Assembly: GCF_949987535.1 (NCBI RefSeq)
Contig: NC_080079.1
Span: 57,585,000-57,648,999, forward strand
DNA: 64,000 nucleotides
Source: Balaenoptera acutorostrata
Lineage: Eukaryota > Chordata > Mammalia > Artiodactyla > Balaenopteridae
Direction of reading: 5' to 3'
Shown: piece by piece, positions 10,906 to 21,745 of the stretch
Numbering within the stretch: the first letter of the stretch is position 1
Layout: each line of letters opens with the position of its first letter
Position numbers and translations under genes: made by a program
The notes under the pieces: generated by a model
Told to the model about the DNA's origin: nothing
Database searches by the model: none
Seen by the model: only the letters and a program-made list of their open reading frames with translations

Positions 10906-11844
10906 TCTTTCCTGACGCTGGGCTCCAAAGGTGGACTTAAAGGGTGAAGCAGAAGGATAATCTCCCTGCTGGTCCGGGGAAGGCTCCTCCAGGGACACAA
11001 ACTCAGCTCGGGAGCTCGGAGAGGAGGGGGATTCTCAGTGGGAGGCAGGGCACCCAGGAATCCAGAGGCAGGAACGTGCTTGGTGCGAGGTGAGGAGGAC
11101 CACAGAGGAGCCAGAGCGGGTGGGGACAGGGGACGGGGAGCCTGGCCCGTGGCTGGCCTGGTGGCTACTCTCCCTGGGCAGCCGGGCAGGCAACGGCCCT
11201 CGGCCCAGAGCAGGGAGTGAGGAAAGAAGTCGCCCCTGGATCTCTCCCTGTGCCTTGATCCTCACCATGGAGCCCAGCTTTCCCATTTTGAAACCCATGG
11301 AGCAGTAGTTGGCATTAAAAAAATGTAAATCTGACAGGAGACTCTCTTGTCAGGGTATTACTCCTTTACAAGAGTTTTAAGAGACTAGAGGGGTCAGAGC
11401 AACTCTCACTTCCCGCTGAGCTGCTTCTGTGAAGCTTTGAGCGCGGAGGACCAAGGGCGTAGGGCTGGATGTTCAGAGAGGCCCAAAATGAAAGGGAGGA
11501 TCAGAGAGTACGTGCCAGCTGCCCCAGCCTGGCTGAGCCGCTCTCTGTGGGCCCCGAGGGACGCAGCAGGGTTCGTTTGGGACAACCAAGGGCTCCGGCA
11601 AAGCCCATGAACAAAATCAGGCCTGGGAAACGCAAGTTAAAATCTCACTACCCTCAGAGGGGGAGGGCCTCACCTCTCTTCTCCCGGACACCCACCCACC
11701 TGTCATTCAAAGATGCTTCAGGGCCTCACAGACTCTGAAAGCAGGGCCTTCCATTCCCCCTGGCCCCCAGGAAACGGCCCTGATCAGAAAGTCCAGAATC
11801 TCCTCCCATTGTCTGATGTCATGGCACTTCACTAATACTGAGTG
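10906..11844. other. Repeat-poor GC-rich stretch
   Basis: No repeat recognised. Short frames overlap on both strands without a family match. A short AT-rich island lies near 11310-11340. No promoter structure seen. Confidence 0.4.
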
Positions 11845-12145
11845 AGGTCCTCTCGGATCAGCCTCTCTGCTAAGGATGGAAATTCCAAGATGCAGGACAC
11901 CCCACACCTGCCCTCAGGATGCTCCCAATCCAAGGGCAGAACAAGTTGCCCCACAGAGAGACGGGTGCCTTGTAGAAGGAAGCCCAAGGTTATGGGTAGC
12001 CAGAGGAGGGGCCCTAACCCAGCCAGGGAGGGTGGTCAGGGAAGGCTTCCCAGAGGAAGAAGGCATGCCTGAAGTGAGCCCTTCCTGAGCAAAGGAGGGA
12101 GAGTGGCATTCCAGGCAAACACATATACGCAATAACAACAGCAAC
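11845..12145 (-). mobile_element. L2 LINE fragment, antisense
   Basis: 'gggtggtcagggaaggcttc', 'ccagaggaagaaggcatg' and 'gtggcattccaggcaaacac' follow the antisense L2 order (counterpart of the 'ccttccctgaccaccc' sense block). Confidence 0.7.
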
Positions 12146-12221
12146 AACTTTGAATAAAAGAGTCAGTTTTCTTTTCCTGATTAAGAGAAAGAATTTTCAT
12201 AGTTTCTTGGAGAGAGAGTTC

Positions 12222-12345
12222 AAGCTTTTTATTCCCCAGGTAAGGAAACTGGAGCTCAGAGAGGTAAGGCGCTGCACCCAAGGTCACACAGCAAGCTGGG
12301 GGTGGGACAGAGGGTCAGAGGCTCCCCAGATTCCCAGGCCAGCTC
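12222..12345 (-). mobile_element. MIR SINE fragment, antisense
   Basis: 'ggaaactggagctcagagag' and 'cccaaggtcacacagcaag' are the antisense MIR core and tail of the box region. Confidence 0.85.
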
Positions 12346-12469
12346 CTCTCTGCCATCGATTTCTGTGACTTGAGCTGTGCTTTCCCCAGCCAGGCATTAC
12401 CATGCAGAAAGTAGAGAGAAGGCCTCTGGAGGGAGCAGAGGTGCCACTCCCAGGAGCTCCCCTGAGAGA

Positions 12470-12575
12470 AGGGAACTCAAGGGAGCCAAGAGTCCTGCTC
12501 TGTCCCCAAGGAGCTGATGTTGAATCTGATGAGTAAGACACAGGGAGGCAGCACACAAGCAAGTCACAACATTAA
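12470..12575 (-). mobile_element. Possible L2 fragment, antisense
   Basis: 'ccccaaggagctgatgttga' with 'gtaagacacagggaggcagc' resembles the antisense counterpart of the L2 terminal block. Weak. The flank 12576-12780 shows nothing assignable. Confidence 0.4.
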
Positions 12576-12799
12576 GGTCCCTCACAGCAAACAGGAGACT
12601 GTTGTTTCAACATCACTGGCCACTCACCTGCCCCCTTCTCCAGAGCCACCCCCCAGAGGAGAGAAGGGCATTGCCAACTCCCCTGGAGAAATCCCAGCAC
12701 ATGCTCTATTCTTAAAATCTGGCTGCTGAGCCAACCTCATAGGTGGGAGGGAGATAGGTGGGGGCAAACTGGCTGGACTTGGGCACCAGGTGACCCAGT

Positions 12800-12900
12800 C
12801 TAGCCAGGATACCCCACTTCCCTATTTGCTATGTGGCCTTGGGAGACTTGATAACCACAGCGACAACAATAATAATAACAGCAGCTCACTCTTAGCCCTT
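12800..12900 (+). mobile_element. Possible MIR fragment, sense
   Basis: 'gctatgtggccttgggagac' and 'acaataataataacagcagc' fit a diverged sense MIR. It is followed by an antisense MIR. Confidence 0.45.
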
Positions 12901-12924
12901 AGGAGAAGCCACCTTCTGACAGCA

Positions 12925-13075
12925 GCTCCCATGACCTCTATGACAACGTGCCAGGCAGATGCCATTAGCATCCCCATTGCACAGATGAGGACACTGAGGC
13001 TCAGAGACACAAGGTTTCTTGCCCCAGGCCACAGAGGTGGGGGGTGGCAGAGCTGGGAATTGAACCCTCTCTTGG
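12925..13075 (-). mobile_element. MIR SINE, antisense
   Basis: 'acgtgccaggcaga', 'ccccattgcacagatgagga', 'cactgaggctcagagacaca' and 'gcagagctgggaattgaacc' appear in antisense MIR order. Confidence 0.85.
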
Positions 13076-13259
13076 CCTCAGTTCTCTGTCCCTGAAGAAT
13101 GGGGCCGGTCACCTCCTGGGGCTGGAGAGGCAAGGGGCCTGGTCTAGGCACTCACTGGCCTCAGGGGAAGTGAAGCGGGGGAGAGACACGCGGGGGGCAC
13201 AAAGAGAGAGGGCAAGGCCCCTGGACTGGTGGGAGAGAGCACACGGGAGCCAGCAGAGA

Positions 13260-13490
13260 GGGCCTGCAACATAGGGCATGAGGCCCTCAGGGGGCACCCA
13301 GAGGAAAAAGTATCCAGTCCGGAGGGATTCTGAGAAGCAAGGCAGGCCAGCAGGGCTGAGCCTCGAAGCGTGAGCAGGTGGGGCTCTGATGCACAGGGGC
13401 TGCAGGGGGACATTGCGGGGCAAAAGGAACAGCACGTGCAAAGGCTTGGAGACGGGATGGTCCAGCTGCACAAAACGCTTTAATCTTTGG
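13260..13490 (-). mobile_element. L2 LINE fragment, antisense
   Basis: 'ggaacagcacgtgcaaaggc' is the antisense partner of the L2 'gcctttgcacatgctgttcc' block. The upstream part (13090-13260) may belong to the same element but is too diverged to tell. Confidence 0.55.
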
Positions 13491-13544
13491 AGCTCCTGGT
13501 GCCAGGATGGGAGCAATGATGCTAGAAAGGTAATAAAAGCAATG

Positions 13545-13735
13545 GCCACACTTCCGGAACATTTACACACTAGGCACTGTGCCAGGTACCTGACATCATC
13601 TAGTCCTCACGGTAGATGAGAAGGAGATGAGATTACCTGCCCCATCTGACAGGGGAGGAGCCCGAGGTTCACAGAGGTGAGCAGGCTGCCCCAGCTCACG
13701 CCGCTGGTCAAGGGCTCTCTGTACCATCCCACGGT
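13545..13735 (-). mobile_element. MIR SINE, antisense
   Basis: 'ctaggcactgtgccaggtac', 'atctagtcctcacggtag', 'cccatctgacaggggaggag' and 'gttcacagaggtgagcaggc' follow the antisense MIR layout. Confidence 0.8.
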
Positions 13736-13763
13736 CCCACCTCCCACCCCAAAAGCAGCGTGC

Positions 13764-13868
13764 AGGCACAGAGGTTAAAGAGGCAGAAACCGAGGCACAG
13801 AAAAGGGAAGGGACCGGCCCAAGGGCACACAGCCAACGTGTGTAGCACTGGGACTCACACCCTCGTCT
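13764..13868 (-). mobile_element. MIR SINE fragment, antisense
   Basis: 'gaggcagaaaccgaggcaca' and 'cggcccaagggcacacagcc' repeat the core already seen just upstream. This is a second MIR copy in tandem, same strand. Confidence 0.7.
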
Positions 13869-14214
13869 CCCTTGAGTTCCCTTCTCCCAGGGCCTCTCAC
13901 CACGGGAAGAAGGCAGAGGGGGTCCTAGAGGCCCTGTTGCGGCCCACATGCCTGTTTGCGGGTTCGGTGAAGGTGTGCGGAGCAGGCTGGCTGCAACAGC
14001 TAAGAACGCCGTTAGTACCGTCCATGGGGGCCACGGTGAGTGATGGAACCAAGCCAGGCAGTGGCTTGGAAAGATGATCTCATTCCTGCAAATGTGAGAG
14101 TCTGCCACACTCTCAGCCCCCACCCCACTCCAGCCAGCACCACTTGGTCTGGGAGGGAGGGAAGGGGGTCCCACAGAGGTAGGCTGGCCCAGAGCCCCGT
14201 GTCAGGCAGGGTGA

Positions 14215-14345
14215 CTACACTATTCATCCAGCTGACATTTCCTGAGGCTCTGCTCTTTGCTGGGCTGGGCCCACCAGCTATGCAGCCTAGTCTAAGCCCT
14301 TGCCCTCTCTGGTATTCATGAAAGGACTGGGCCAGATTATCTCAT
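14215..14345 (-). mobile_element. L2 LINE 3' end, antisense
   Basis: 'ttcatccagctgacatttcc' followed by 'tgctctttgctgggctggg' matches the antisense L2 terminus (counterpart of 'aataaatatttgttgaatga'). The stretch 13869-14214 holds nothing assignable. Confidence 0.5.
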
Positions 14346-14423
14346 TAACGTATGCATCCACCCATTCATACATTCACCAAGGGCAATATAGACCACAAGA
14401 CCCAGACCCTGCTCTCAGATGCC

Positions 14424-14905
14424 TGTTTTAGTTTTCTAGGGCTGCCATGACAAAGTATTACAAACTGAGTGGTTTAAAACAAAAGAAATTTATTCTCTCA
14501 CAGTTCTGAAGGCCAGAAGTCTGAAATCAAAGCATCAGCAGGGCTCTGCTCCCCTCAAAGGCTCTAAGGTAGAATCCTTCTTTGCCTCTTCTAGCTTCCG
14601 GTAGTTGCCAACAATCCTTGGCATTCCTTGGCTTGTGACAGCATAACTCCAATCTCTGCCTCCGTCTTCATATGGAATTCTTCCCTGTGTCTCCTCTGTG
14701 TCTTCAAATCTCTCTCTCTTTATAAAGCACCAGGCACTGGACTTAGGGTCCATCCTATTCCATATGGCCTCACCCTAATCCACTAGGAACTCATCCGAAC
14801 TTGATTAAATCTGTAAAGACCCTATTTCTACATCGTCAGGTACTGGCATTAGGACTTCAACATATCTTTTTTGGAAGGGGTGGGGGAAAACAATTCAACA
14901 AACAA
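14424..14905 (-). mobile_element. MLT1-type LTR (ERVL-MaLR), antisense
   Basis: Almost complete. Plus-strand order is 'tgttttagttttctagggct', 'aaaacaaaagaaatttattc', 'ctcacagttctgaaggccag', 'ccaatctctgcctccgtctt', 'tctgtaaagaccctatttc', 'attaggacttcaacatatc' and 'caattcaaca'. This is the reverse complement of the MLT1 LTR. It is solitary, with no internal region attached. Confidence 0.9.
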
Positions 14906-14936
14906 CAATGTTCAGCCTCCCTCCCTGGAGTCTAGG

Positions 14937-15028
14937 TGTCCTGGTGCAATGGATAGAGCCCAGCCTGGGTGGGGCAAGGGGGCAGAGCCCTGGGTTCCTG
15001 TTCTGGTTGTCCCTGACTTCCCAGGTGA
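14937..15028 (+). mobile_element. Possible MIR-type SINE head, sense
   Basis: 'ggtgcaatggatagagccc' resembles a tRNA-derived SINE head (A-box region) and 'gagccctgggttcctgttct' its B-box region. It may be MIR3-like. Confidence 0.45.
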
Positions 15029-15029
15029 C

Positions 15030-15190
15030 CTCATTTATTCATGCATTCAACAAACATTTACTGCCTGCCTAACCATGTACCTGACAATGTCCTAGGCCCT
15101 GGGGCATGCATTAGCCCACAGAACAGCGGCAGTTTCTGCCTTACTAGAGCTCATGGGAGTGGGGAGAGAGACTATAAAGAAATTAACAAG
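15030..15190 (-). mobile_element. L2 LINE 3' end, antisense
   Basis: 'attcatgcattcaacaaaca' and 'cctaggccctggggcatgca' followed by 'ctagagctcatgggagtgg' is the antisense L2 terminus. Confidence 0.75.
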
Positions 15191-15299
15191 TAATCTGCCC
15201 TCCAAACTTTAATTTCCCAAACCTTATACTGAGATACTATCGGGTGGGACTGATCAAGCGTGTACTACATAGCAGAACAAGATGACACCAGAAGTCAAG

Positions 15300-15398
15300 A
15301 GGAACTCTGTACCCCAAACTTGATGTGTGATCTTGGGCAAGTCACTTCACTTCTCTGTGCCTTGGATTTTTAATCTGAGAAATGGGGACACTGTGTTC
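15300..15398 (+). mobile_element. MIR SINE fragment, sense
   Basis: 'gatgtgtgatcttgggcaag' and 'cacttctctgtgccttgg' are the MIR core, sense. Confidence 0.8.
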
Positions 15399-15479
15399 TC
15401 ATATGCACTAAAAAATATATCATCTATTCTCCATCCCCTGAGAACATGTATGAGTTTGAGTACATGAGGCCTGGGCCCC

Positions 15480-15740
15480 ATCCACAAGCACATTTGAGAA
15501 CCCTCACCCCTCCAGCCTCATCCCTAGCTCCTCCTCTGTGACTCTGAAACCTGACCCTGCACTGCTCCCCATGATCTTTCCTGCCTCAGGACATTTGCAC
15601 ATGCTGGTTCTTCCACCCAGTAAACCATCCCCTGGCCCATTTCTTTGCCTGGGTGATTCTTTAAGGTCCAGCTCCACTATAACCACTTCAGTTAACCTTC
15701 CCAGCTCCCACTTCACTCCAGACAGAAATAGCTTCCTCCT
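15480..15740 (+). mobile_element. L2 LINE fragment, sense
   Basis: 'cctcaggacatttgcacatg', 'ctggttcttccacccagtaa' and 'ctttaaggtccagctccac' are the standard L2 3' coding-region remnants. Confidence 0.75.
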
Positions 15741-15752
15741 CTGCGATATATG

Positions 15753-15777
15753 TGTGTGTGCATGCATGTGTGTGTAT
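15753..15777. repeat. Short TG-rich microsatellite
   Basis: 'tgtgtgtgcatgcatgtgtg': imperfect TG/CATG run at the junction between the L2 and the old L1. Confidence 0.75.
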
Positions 15778-15784
15778 TTAACTG

Positions 15785-15972
15785 ATTTTGAAATAAAAGT
15801 TAAAAATGCCTTTGATAAAAATTTTGAACTTTTTTCTAAAGGTATAAAGTAAAAAGGAAGTCTCACCTTAACACATGGATCCCCTGCCTTCAATACCCAA
15901 ACTAGCCCCTGCTAACATTTTGTGTTACTTTCAGGGAAAAAAGAAATTATATAAGTATATACAGTAACAAAA
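15785..15972 (-). mobile_element. Old L1 (L1ME/HAL1-like), antisense, left part
   Basis: 'ttctaaaggtataaagtaaa' and 'cccctgctaacattttgtgt' match antisense L1M terminal sequence. The element is interrupted by a MIR and resumes at about 16201. Confidence 0.6.
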
Positions 15973-15973
15973 A

Positions 15974-16200
15974 TAGCTGATGAGGACTTACTCTGGTCCC
16001 CGCCCTGGTCATGCTTTATGTGTATGAAACACACTGAACCCTCACAACAGCCCTATGATTAGAGGCTATTATTAGCTCTGTTGCCCAGCCAAGGTGATTA
16101 AACCTAGAGAGGTTAAGTGACTTTCCCAAAGTCACACAGCTGGTAAGCGGCAGAGCAGGAACTCACACCCCGGTAGGCTGTGTCAAAGGCCACGCTTTCA
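15974..16200 (-). mobile_element. MIR SINE, antisense, nested in old L1
   Basis: 'ctgaaccctcacaacagccc', 'gaggctattattagctctg', 'gagaggttaagtgactttcc' and 'aaagtcacacagctggtaag' are the antisense MIR blocks. L1-like sequence lies on both sides, so the MIR appears nested. Confidence 0.9.
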
Positions 16201-16620
16201 ACAGTCCTTTTTTATAACACAAATGTGTTCATATATACACTGCTCAGCTTCTGGCTTTATTTTGCTGAAAATGCAACTCTGAATCTCTCCATGTCAGCAC
16301 AAAAACAGCTACAGTCTCTCCTGCAGCCACTTGGCACGGAAGCATCACATCTTATATACTCAGACCCCTGATGGACATTTTGGTGGCTTCTAGTTGCTGT
16401 TACAAACATTTATTAACACTCAGGCTTGCATCTATATCTCAATGCACTTTTCCAAACACATCTGTGGAATGTGGCCCTGGAACAGCTGGGCCAAAGGTCA
16501 TGGGCTTTTCAAATTTTGAGAGATGTGGCCAAACCGCCCTTCAAGTGCTTGGGCAAGTTTGCATTCTCACCAAGGCTGTTGTACCCATAGTGCTGTGTAC
16601 CCACTTCTCCTAGGATACGA
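16201..16620 (-). mobile_element. Old L1 (L1ME/HAL1-like), antisense, right part
   Basis: 'gatggacattttggtggctt', 'ctagttgctgttacaaacat', 'aacagctgggccaaaggtca' and 'gcattctcaccaaggctg' are the antisense L1M 3' region blocks in order. Confidence 0.75.
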
Positions 16621-16624
16621 AGGG

Positions 16625-16705
16625 GAGGGTTGGTCCGTCAGGGTCCCTTCCTGATCTGAGCTCCCCGGGGGGAGGGACTTGTTCTCCTCTGGAACCCCAG
16701 AGCAC
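16625..16705 (+). mobile_element. L2 LINE fragment, sense
   Basis: 'gatctgagctcc', 'gggagggacttgttctcctc' and 'tggaaccccagagcacttgg' resemble the L2 terminal block. Short. Confidence 0.4.
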
Positions 16706-18239
16706 TTGGACCGAGCTGTGGAAAGGTTTGAAAGAAGTCCAGGACCTCTTTAGGTAACCGTCAGTTTCATGTAACAAACAGCAAGAATTCCTTTGGCACC
16801 TTCCTTTGGTACAGGAAGCAGAGACTGATTAAACCCGGGTTCTCAAAATCAAGTGCCTGCAGGGGCCAGGCAGGCTGCGTAGAGGAGTGACATGCGCTAG
16901 ATGAAGGTGATGCTAGGGCGAGCAGCCACAGCTCAGCACCAGCGCCGGACACCTGGCAGGAATGCTGGGTCGTGGGCCAGATCTACGATTTTTACAGAAA
17001 GCCAGAAACCTGGATTTTTAGGTGAATTTATCCTGATACACAGCAGAACAGCTGGCACTTGAGGACTCCATATTTATTTAATGAATAAAGAAAAGAATGA
17101 ATGACCCTGAAGCCCGTGTTCTTCCCTCTGCAGTTCAGTCTGGTAGAGGAACTCACCTCTCCAGTAAGAGATGCAAAGCCCTATACTCACTCTTTACAGG
17201 TGGGCAGGGCAAGGCCTAAGCTTCCTGCCATCTGTGTCCTCAGCAGCAGTGGCTCCCAGAACAGGGCTCTCGGGAAGCCATTCCCCCCTCACCCCAACAC
17301 ACACATACCCACCATCAAGTAGGTATGTGTTCTCCTGGGGGCTGCAGGGGGAGAAGACACTTCCCTGTTTAGCAAGGTCACTTCGGGTTTAAAATCAGCC
17401 TTGTTCAGCAAATCCCACACCCTGACCTCCTCCCCTTCTGAATTCCTTCCCCACCCACCAGCAATTGCACAAGGACATAAAAAAGGGAATTAAAAGAATC
17501 AGCCTCTACAACCTGAGGGACATTCATCCTGTCTCTCCTGTCAAGAAGGCAGTGATCCTATCTTACTCCAATTACGTATCGGTTGTCAAGACGAATGAAT
17601 GGTCAGTATGTGGTCCTCATTCCCATGCTTATGTGTTTTGGGTGATCAGGACTGAAAGGCGGTGGACGGTGGTGCTATGGCCAGGGTAACACCCCAGAAA
17701 GTATCAGCTCAGGAAAGCAGGGACAGAAACTAGGTGTGGCTCTGAGGTTTGCCTTTCAAAGGGACAGCAAGAAGCCCTCAGGGCTGAAGGCACAGAGGAG
17801 GCAGGTATGGTTTGGATGTCCTCCAAGAGAAAAACACCTGGCTCGGGAACAGGAGCATGGGGCACCCAGGGAACCTGGAACTCAGCCTCTGTGAAGCTCA
17901 GTGGCCCCAGGCAATGCTTCTCAGTTCTCTGGGCCTCAGTTTCCCCAAGGGCATATTTAGCAAGAGATATCATTTATCATACAAACCAGGCAACTTTTCT
18001 ATGTTTTGATTAAACCATACAAAATTGCTATCTTATAGATCAAAAATAGTTGGATATTGGCAACCCCACATGATCCAATCTCAGAATAATTACTCCAGGA
18101 CACTGGGCATAAAGCAGGGCTGTTCCGAGCAAACTGGGGCAAGCGGTCACCCATGGCTCAGGACCACACTGACTGCTTCTCCCCGTTACTTGCAATACAA
18201 AGCACCACCCCCTGCCCCCAGCCCCTCTGTCATTAGGCT
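16706..18239. other. Repeat-poor stretch
   Basis: Mostly unassigned sequence. A sense MIR trace lies near 17900-17955 ('ctctgggcctcagtttcccc'). No open frame here resembles a protein family. Confidence 0.4.
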
Positions 18240-18560
18240 GAGGTATAAAGATTAAGTTAATGGTGGGCAGAGAAAATCAGCTTTGTTGGCAAATTGTCTC
18301 TGATATTTATTTTGAACATTAAACGAATCATTCCGACTAAAGAGGGCTGCAGTGCGCGGCCCATTAAAATGCATGCATTATGTATAACTCTCCCGGCTTC
18401 ACCTCCAAGTATTATCAGCCTAAAAAGCAAACATGGTTTTTAAAGCCCCTTGTTTACGACATCCCGTGACAGCTGATTAATGGCCACAGTTTCCAGATCT
18501 GAAAGCTTAGTAACCCAAGCTAGAAAATTCAATCTTATTCTAATATAGCTGGGGGGCGGG
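18240..18560. other. Candidate conserved non-coding element
   Basis: Repeat-free, AT-leaning block with 'cccattaaaatgcatgcatt', a FOX-like word ('cttgtttacg'), and a MEIS/E-box/homeodomain cluster ('tgacagctgattaatggcc'). It ends about 120 bases before an MLT1 LTR. Enhancer-like texture. Conservation untested. Confidence 0.4.
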
Positions 18561-18682
18561 AGGGGGGAGGGTTGGACAGGAGGAGCCCAGCAAAATAGGA
18601 ACAGAGCAGAGCTCTTCAAAGGGACCGAAGCTGAGGGTTGTAACCACCGGAGCAGCATCAGGAGGAGTCTCTCACTGGGCAC

Positions 18683-19126
18683 TGTATTAGTTTCCTAGGG
18701 CTGCAGCAGCTAATGGCCACAAACTTGATGGCTTAAAACAACAGAAATGCATTGTCCCACAGTTCCGGAGGCCAGAAGTCTGGAGCCAAGGTGTCAGGGC
18801 CACACTCCCTCTGACTGCTCTAAAGGGAAACTCCCTTGGCCTCTTCCAGTTTCTGGTGGCTCCTGGAGTTCCTTGACTTGTGGCTGCATCACTCCCATCT
18901 CTGCCTCTGTCTTCACATCACCTTCTTCCTTGTGTTTCTGGATTTCTTCTGTCTCTTATGAGGACACTTGTCTTTGGATTTAGGGCCCAGTCCAATTCAG
19001 AATGATCTCAGCTTGAGATCCTTACCTTAACTACATCTGCAAAGACCCTTATTCCAAATAAGATCACATCCTGTGGTTCCAGGTAGACACATCTTTTGTG
19101 GTGGGGACACCATTCAACCCACTGCA
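18683..19126 (-). mobile_element. MLT1-type LTR (ERVL-MaLR), antisense
   Basis: 'tgtattagtttcctagggct', 'gcttaaaacaacagaaatgc', 'cccacagttccggaggccag', 'tctgcaaagacccttattcc', 'aataagatcacatcctgtg' and 'cattcaaccca' follow the antisense MLT1 layout almost end to end. Solitary LTR. Confidence 0.92.
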
Positions 19127-19149
19127 GCTCTCCTTCCGTCTCCCAGAGT

Positions 19150-19675
19150 ACTCCCTCTGTTCTTAGGAAGGCCGTGGGACCAACCAGACCCGCAGATCCT
19201 ATCAGATCCTAGGAAGCGCTCTGATCTGTCCACACCTGTGCCCTCTCACTGCCATCCCCTGGCTCAGGACTCCAGCTGGCCTCCTCGCTGGTTCCCTGCT
19301 GCCGTGCCTACCCCTACAGCGCGTTCCCCACCAGCAGCCGGAGCAGCCCCTCTAAAGAGCCCACCTGACCCTGTCACTCCTCCTCTTGGCCCTCCAAGTC
19401 TCCCCAGGGCCAATAACTCTCCTTGTCACAGCCAAGAGGGCCTGCCAGGTCTGCCTTCTGACCATCCTGCCAACCATACTCACAGGGCGCATCCTTCACT
19501 GGGTCAGTTTTGGCCGCAATGTGCCACTGCCCAGTAGGAATGCTGCACCCCAGTGTCCCTACCTGGATGCCTTGAGATCTCACCTCAATGTCACCTCCTC
19601 TGATACAGCCAAGTCCCCCACAATCACCACCAGACATCGTTTACTTCTCCTTCATAACATTCATCACACTTAAAT
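19150..19675 (+). mobile_element. L2 LINE fragment, sense
   Basis: 'ccctgtcactcctcctcttg', 'gccaagagggcctgccaggt' and 'tcacctcaatgtcacctcct' fit a diverged L2 in sense. The 154-codon frame across its left part is the usual frame left by L2-type pyrimidine-rich sequence. Confidence 0.55.
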
Positions 19676-19739
19676 CATTCGTTAGTGGATTTGCTTAGCT
19701 TTTCAATACTTGAATAGGAGAATGTTGACAGGCCTGCCC

Positions 19740-20310
19740 AAAACCCTACTACAGCAGTTACAGAAACTCACACCACCTTGTCCTCACACAGCCCTGCATG
19801 ATGGGTCCCACCTGCCTGCATCCTTTCCTCCCACTGCCTCCCTGATCACTCACTGTCCAGCCATAGCAGCCTCCTCCTGTTCCTCCAGAATGCAAGCCCC
19901 TGCCTGCCTCAGGGCCTCTGCACATGCAGTCTGCTCCACCTGAAATGCTCTTCCTCCAGATCTTCCCCATCTGGCCCATTTGCACCAAGCAGGATTAGTT
20001 CAAATGGCATCTGTCAGGAGAGATCTTCCCTTAACCCCCCTGTCTAGAACATCCTCCAGACCGATCAATCTTACCCTCCTTTATTGTCTTCATAGCAATT
20101 ATCACTAAAATCATCTCACACCTCTGGTTTCAGGGGGCTTTTCTGCTTTCTGATTTATTCTCTGTGCTACCCACCTAGTGAGCTACTGAGGACAGGAACC
20201 TTGACTGTTTCATTCGCTGCTGTATCCCCATCTGTATCCCCAAAGACTTAGGATGCTGCCGCCCCAATCCCATCAACATTCGTCGGATAAGTGAATGTTA
20301 ATCGCAGAGT
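19740..20310 (+). mobile_element. L2 LINE 3' region, sense, long copy
   Basis: In order: 'gcctgcctcagggcctctgc', 'tgctccacctgaaatgctct', 'atagcaattatcactaaaat', 'ctactgaggacaggaacctt' and 'cgctgctgtatccccatctg'. One of the best L2 copies here, and the second in the same orientation after the neighbouring one. Confidence 0.88.
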
Positions 20311-20489
20311 CTTGCATGGGTCCTAAGACAGAGCAAGGCCTTACAAATTCCCTCCGTGTAGCTCTCTTTGTTGTGGGTGAAGGAAATACCCGTCCTAGAA
20401 TTTCTAAGGCCATCTACATCTTAATCTAAAGTCAGCACTGCCAACTTCACACACACATACACATACATAATGCTTGGACGACTCCCACA

Positions 20490-20635
20490 TTCATTCATTT
20501 GTCCATTCATTCATTCTGCAAACATTTACTGAGCACTTGCTGTGAGCCAGGCATCGTTCTGGCCTCAGAGGTATGGTGGAGAGCAAGCTGGCCCATCTCT
20601 ACCCTCTCTGAGCTGACACCCCCATTCTGTCAGTG
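20490..20635 (-). mobile_element. L2 LINE 3' end, antisense
   Basis: 'cattcattcattctgcaaac', 'atttactgagcacttgctgt' and 'gagccaggcatcgttctgg' are the antisense L2 terminus. Confidence 0.85.
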
Positions 20636-20639
20636 CCTA

Positions 20640-20722
20640 GCCTAAGCGATTTCCAGGAGGGGAGCAAAGCACTCTCTCTTTCTGAGTCTCAATTTTCTCA
20701 TCAGCCCAATGGGAAGCAAGAT
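20640..20722 (+). mobile_element. MIR SINE fragment, sense
   Basis: 'ctctttctgagtctcaattt' followed by 'tctcatcagcccaatgggaa' resembles the MIR core in sense. Diverged. Confidence 0.6.
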
Positions 20723-20907
20723 CCAGCCCACTGGCCAGGAAGCCCCAGGGCTGAGCAGGGACTGGGAAACGACCTCTGGAAGGGCAAGGCCCCAGGATGT
20801 CCCTGGCCCGTTCCTTCCCTGCCTCCCAGCTGCCTGCTGACCATGCCTACCCAGGACCTCCACCCAGGACCTGTGGTCCCCCTGGCCTGCACAGGAGCAC
20901 AACCCTA

Positions 20908-21050
20908 GGCCTTAGACACACCTGAGCTCAAACGCAGCTCTGTGAATGAGCCTGGAAAATCAGCTAACCTGGCGAAGCCCGAGTTCCCTCGTCTGTAAAA
21001 CGGGGATAATAACGTCTACAAACTCTGTTGGGAGGATAGAATGGGACATG
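20908..21050 (+). mobile_element. MIR SINE fragment, sense
   Basis: 'cctcgtctgtaaaacgggga' and 'taataacgtctacaaactct' with 'gttgggaggata' match MIR in sense. 20723-20907 is unassigned. Confidence 0.8.
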
Positions 21051-21284
21051 CTTCCTAGAGATCCTGTACTCCCCAGGCACTGGGGAATGTTGGTCATTCC
21101 CCTGGAATGTCCCCATTCTTCCCTGCTGCCTGCCTAACCCCTGTCCATCCCCAAGGCACAGGCCAAGTGCCCCTCCCCAAGAACCTCCCCCCCACCGCCC
21201 TTCACCCTCTGTCCACACTGCTCAACCCTGTCAGCCAACCAATTCTCCTCCTGGGCACACGTTTGGGGCAATGAGCAGACCAGT

Positions 21285-21350
21285 CCTCAGCACCCCACAC
21301 AGTGCCTGACACTGCTGGGCACACACTAGGGGCTCAGCAAGGATTTCCAC
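21285..21350 (+). mobile_element. Possible L2/MIR terminus, sense
   Basis: 'cacacagtgcctgacactgc' then 'cactaggggctcagcaagga' resembles the sense terminus shared by L2 and MIR. Too short to separate the families. 21051-21284 is C-rich and unassigned. Confidence 0.4.
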
Positions 21351-21354
21351 TTAA

Positions 21355-21590
21355 CTGCTTGTTCACTGAGCATCTGTTCCTGCCGGGCCCTGTTCCATGT
21401 TCTGTGGACAGCAATGATGTGGTCCCCATGCCAGAGGCACCCACAGCCTGGGAAGGACACAGACAAGCCAGCAAATAAACCTCCTGTGCAGAGGTGTAAG
21501 CAGAGGCATGGCAGAAGGAGAAATCGGGGGCCTTCCTAGAGAAGCTGGGCCTTACAGGAACCACCCTCTTGGCCGAGGGGAAACATTCGC
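21355..21590 (-). mobile_element. L2 LINE fragment, antisense
   Basis: 'cactgagcatctgttcctgc', 'gacagcaatgatgtggtccc' and 'caagccagcaaataaacctc' are antisense L2 blocks. Confidence 0.65.
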
Positions 21591-21594
21591 TTAG

Positions 21595-21745
21595 TAAGTG
21601 TATTCCTGGGAAAGGTCACGGGGATTAGCATTCCTGCTGGCATCTACGTCAGCCTACAGGTCCTAAATCCTGATTTATGACGACTTCTTTAATTGGCAAA
21701 GGCTGTTGTTGTTACCAGTTCTTGGTCATGTAATTAAAGACCTGT
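21595..21745. other. Candidate conserved non-coding element
   Basis: Short unique block with 'tgatttatgacgacttcttt', 'aattggcaaaggctgttgtt' and 'catgtaattaaagacc'. Homeodomain and SOX-type words, no repeat match. Function inferred only. Confidence 0.3.

Noticed and set aside
19073..19537. 154-codon plus-strand frame
   Set aside because: Covers the end of an MLT1 LTR and an L2 fragment.
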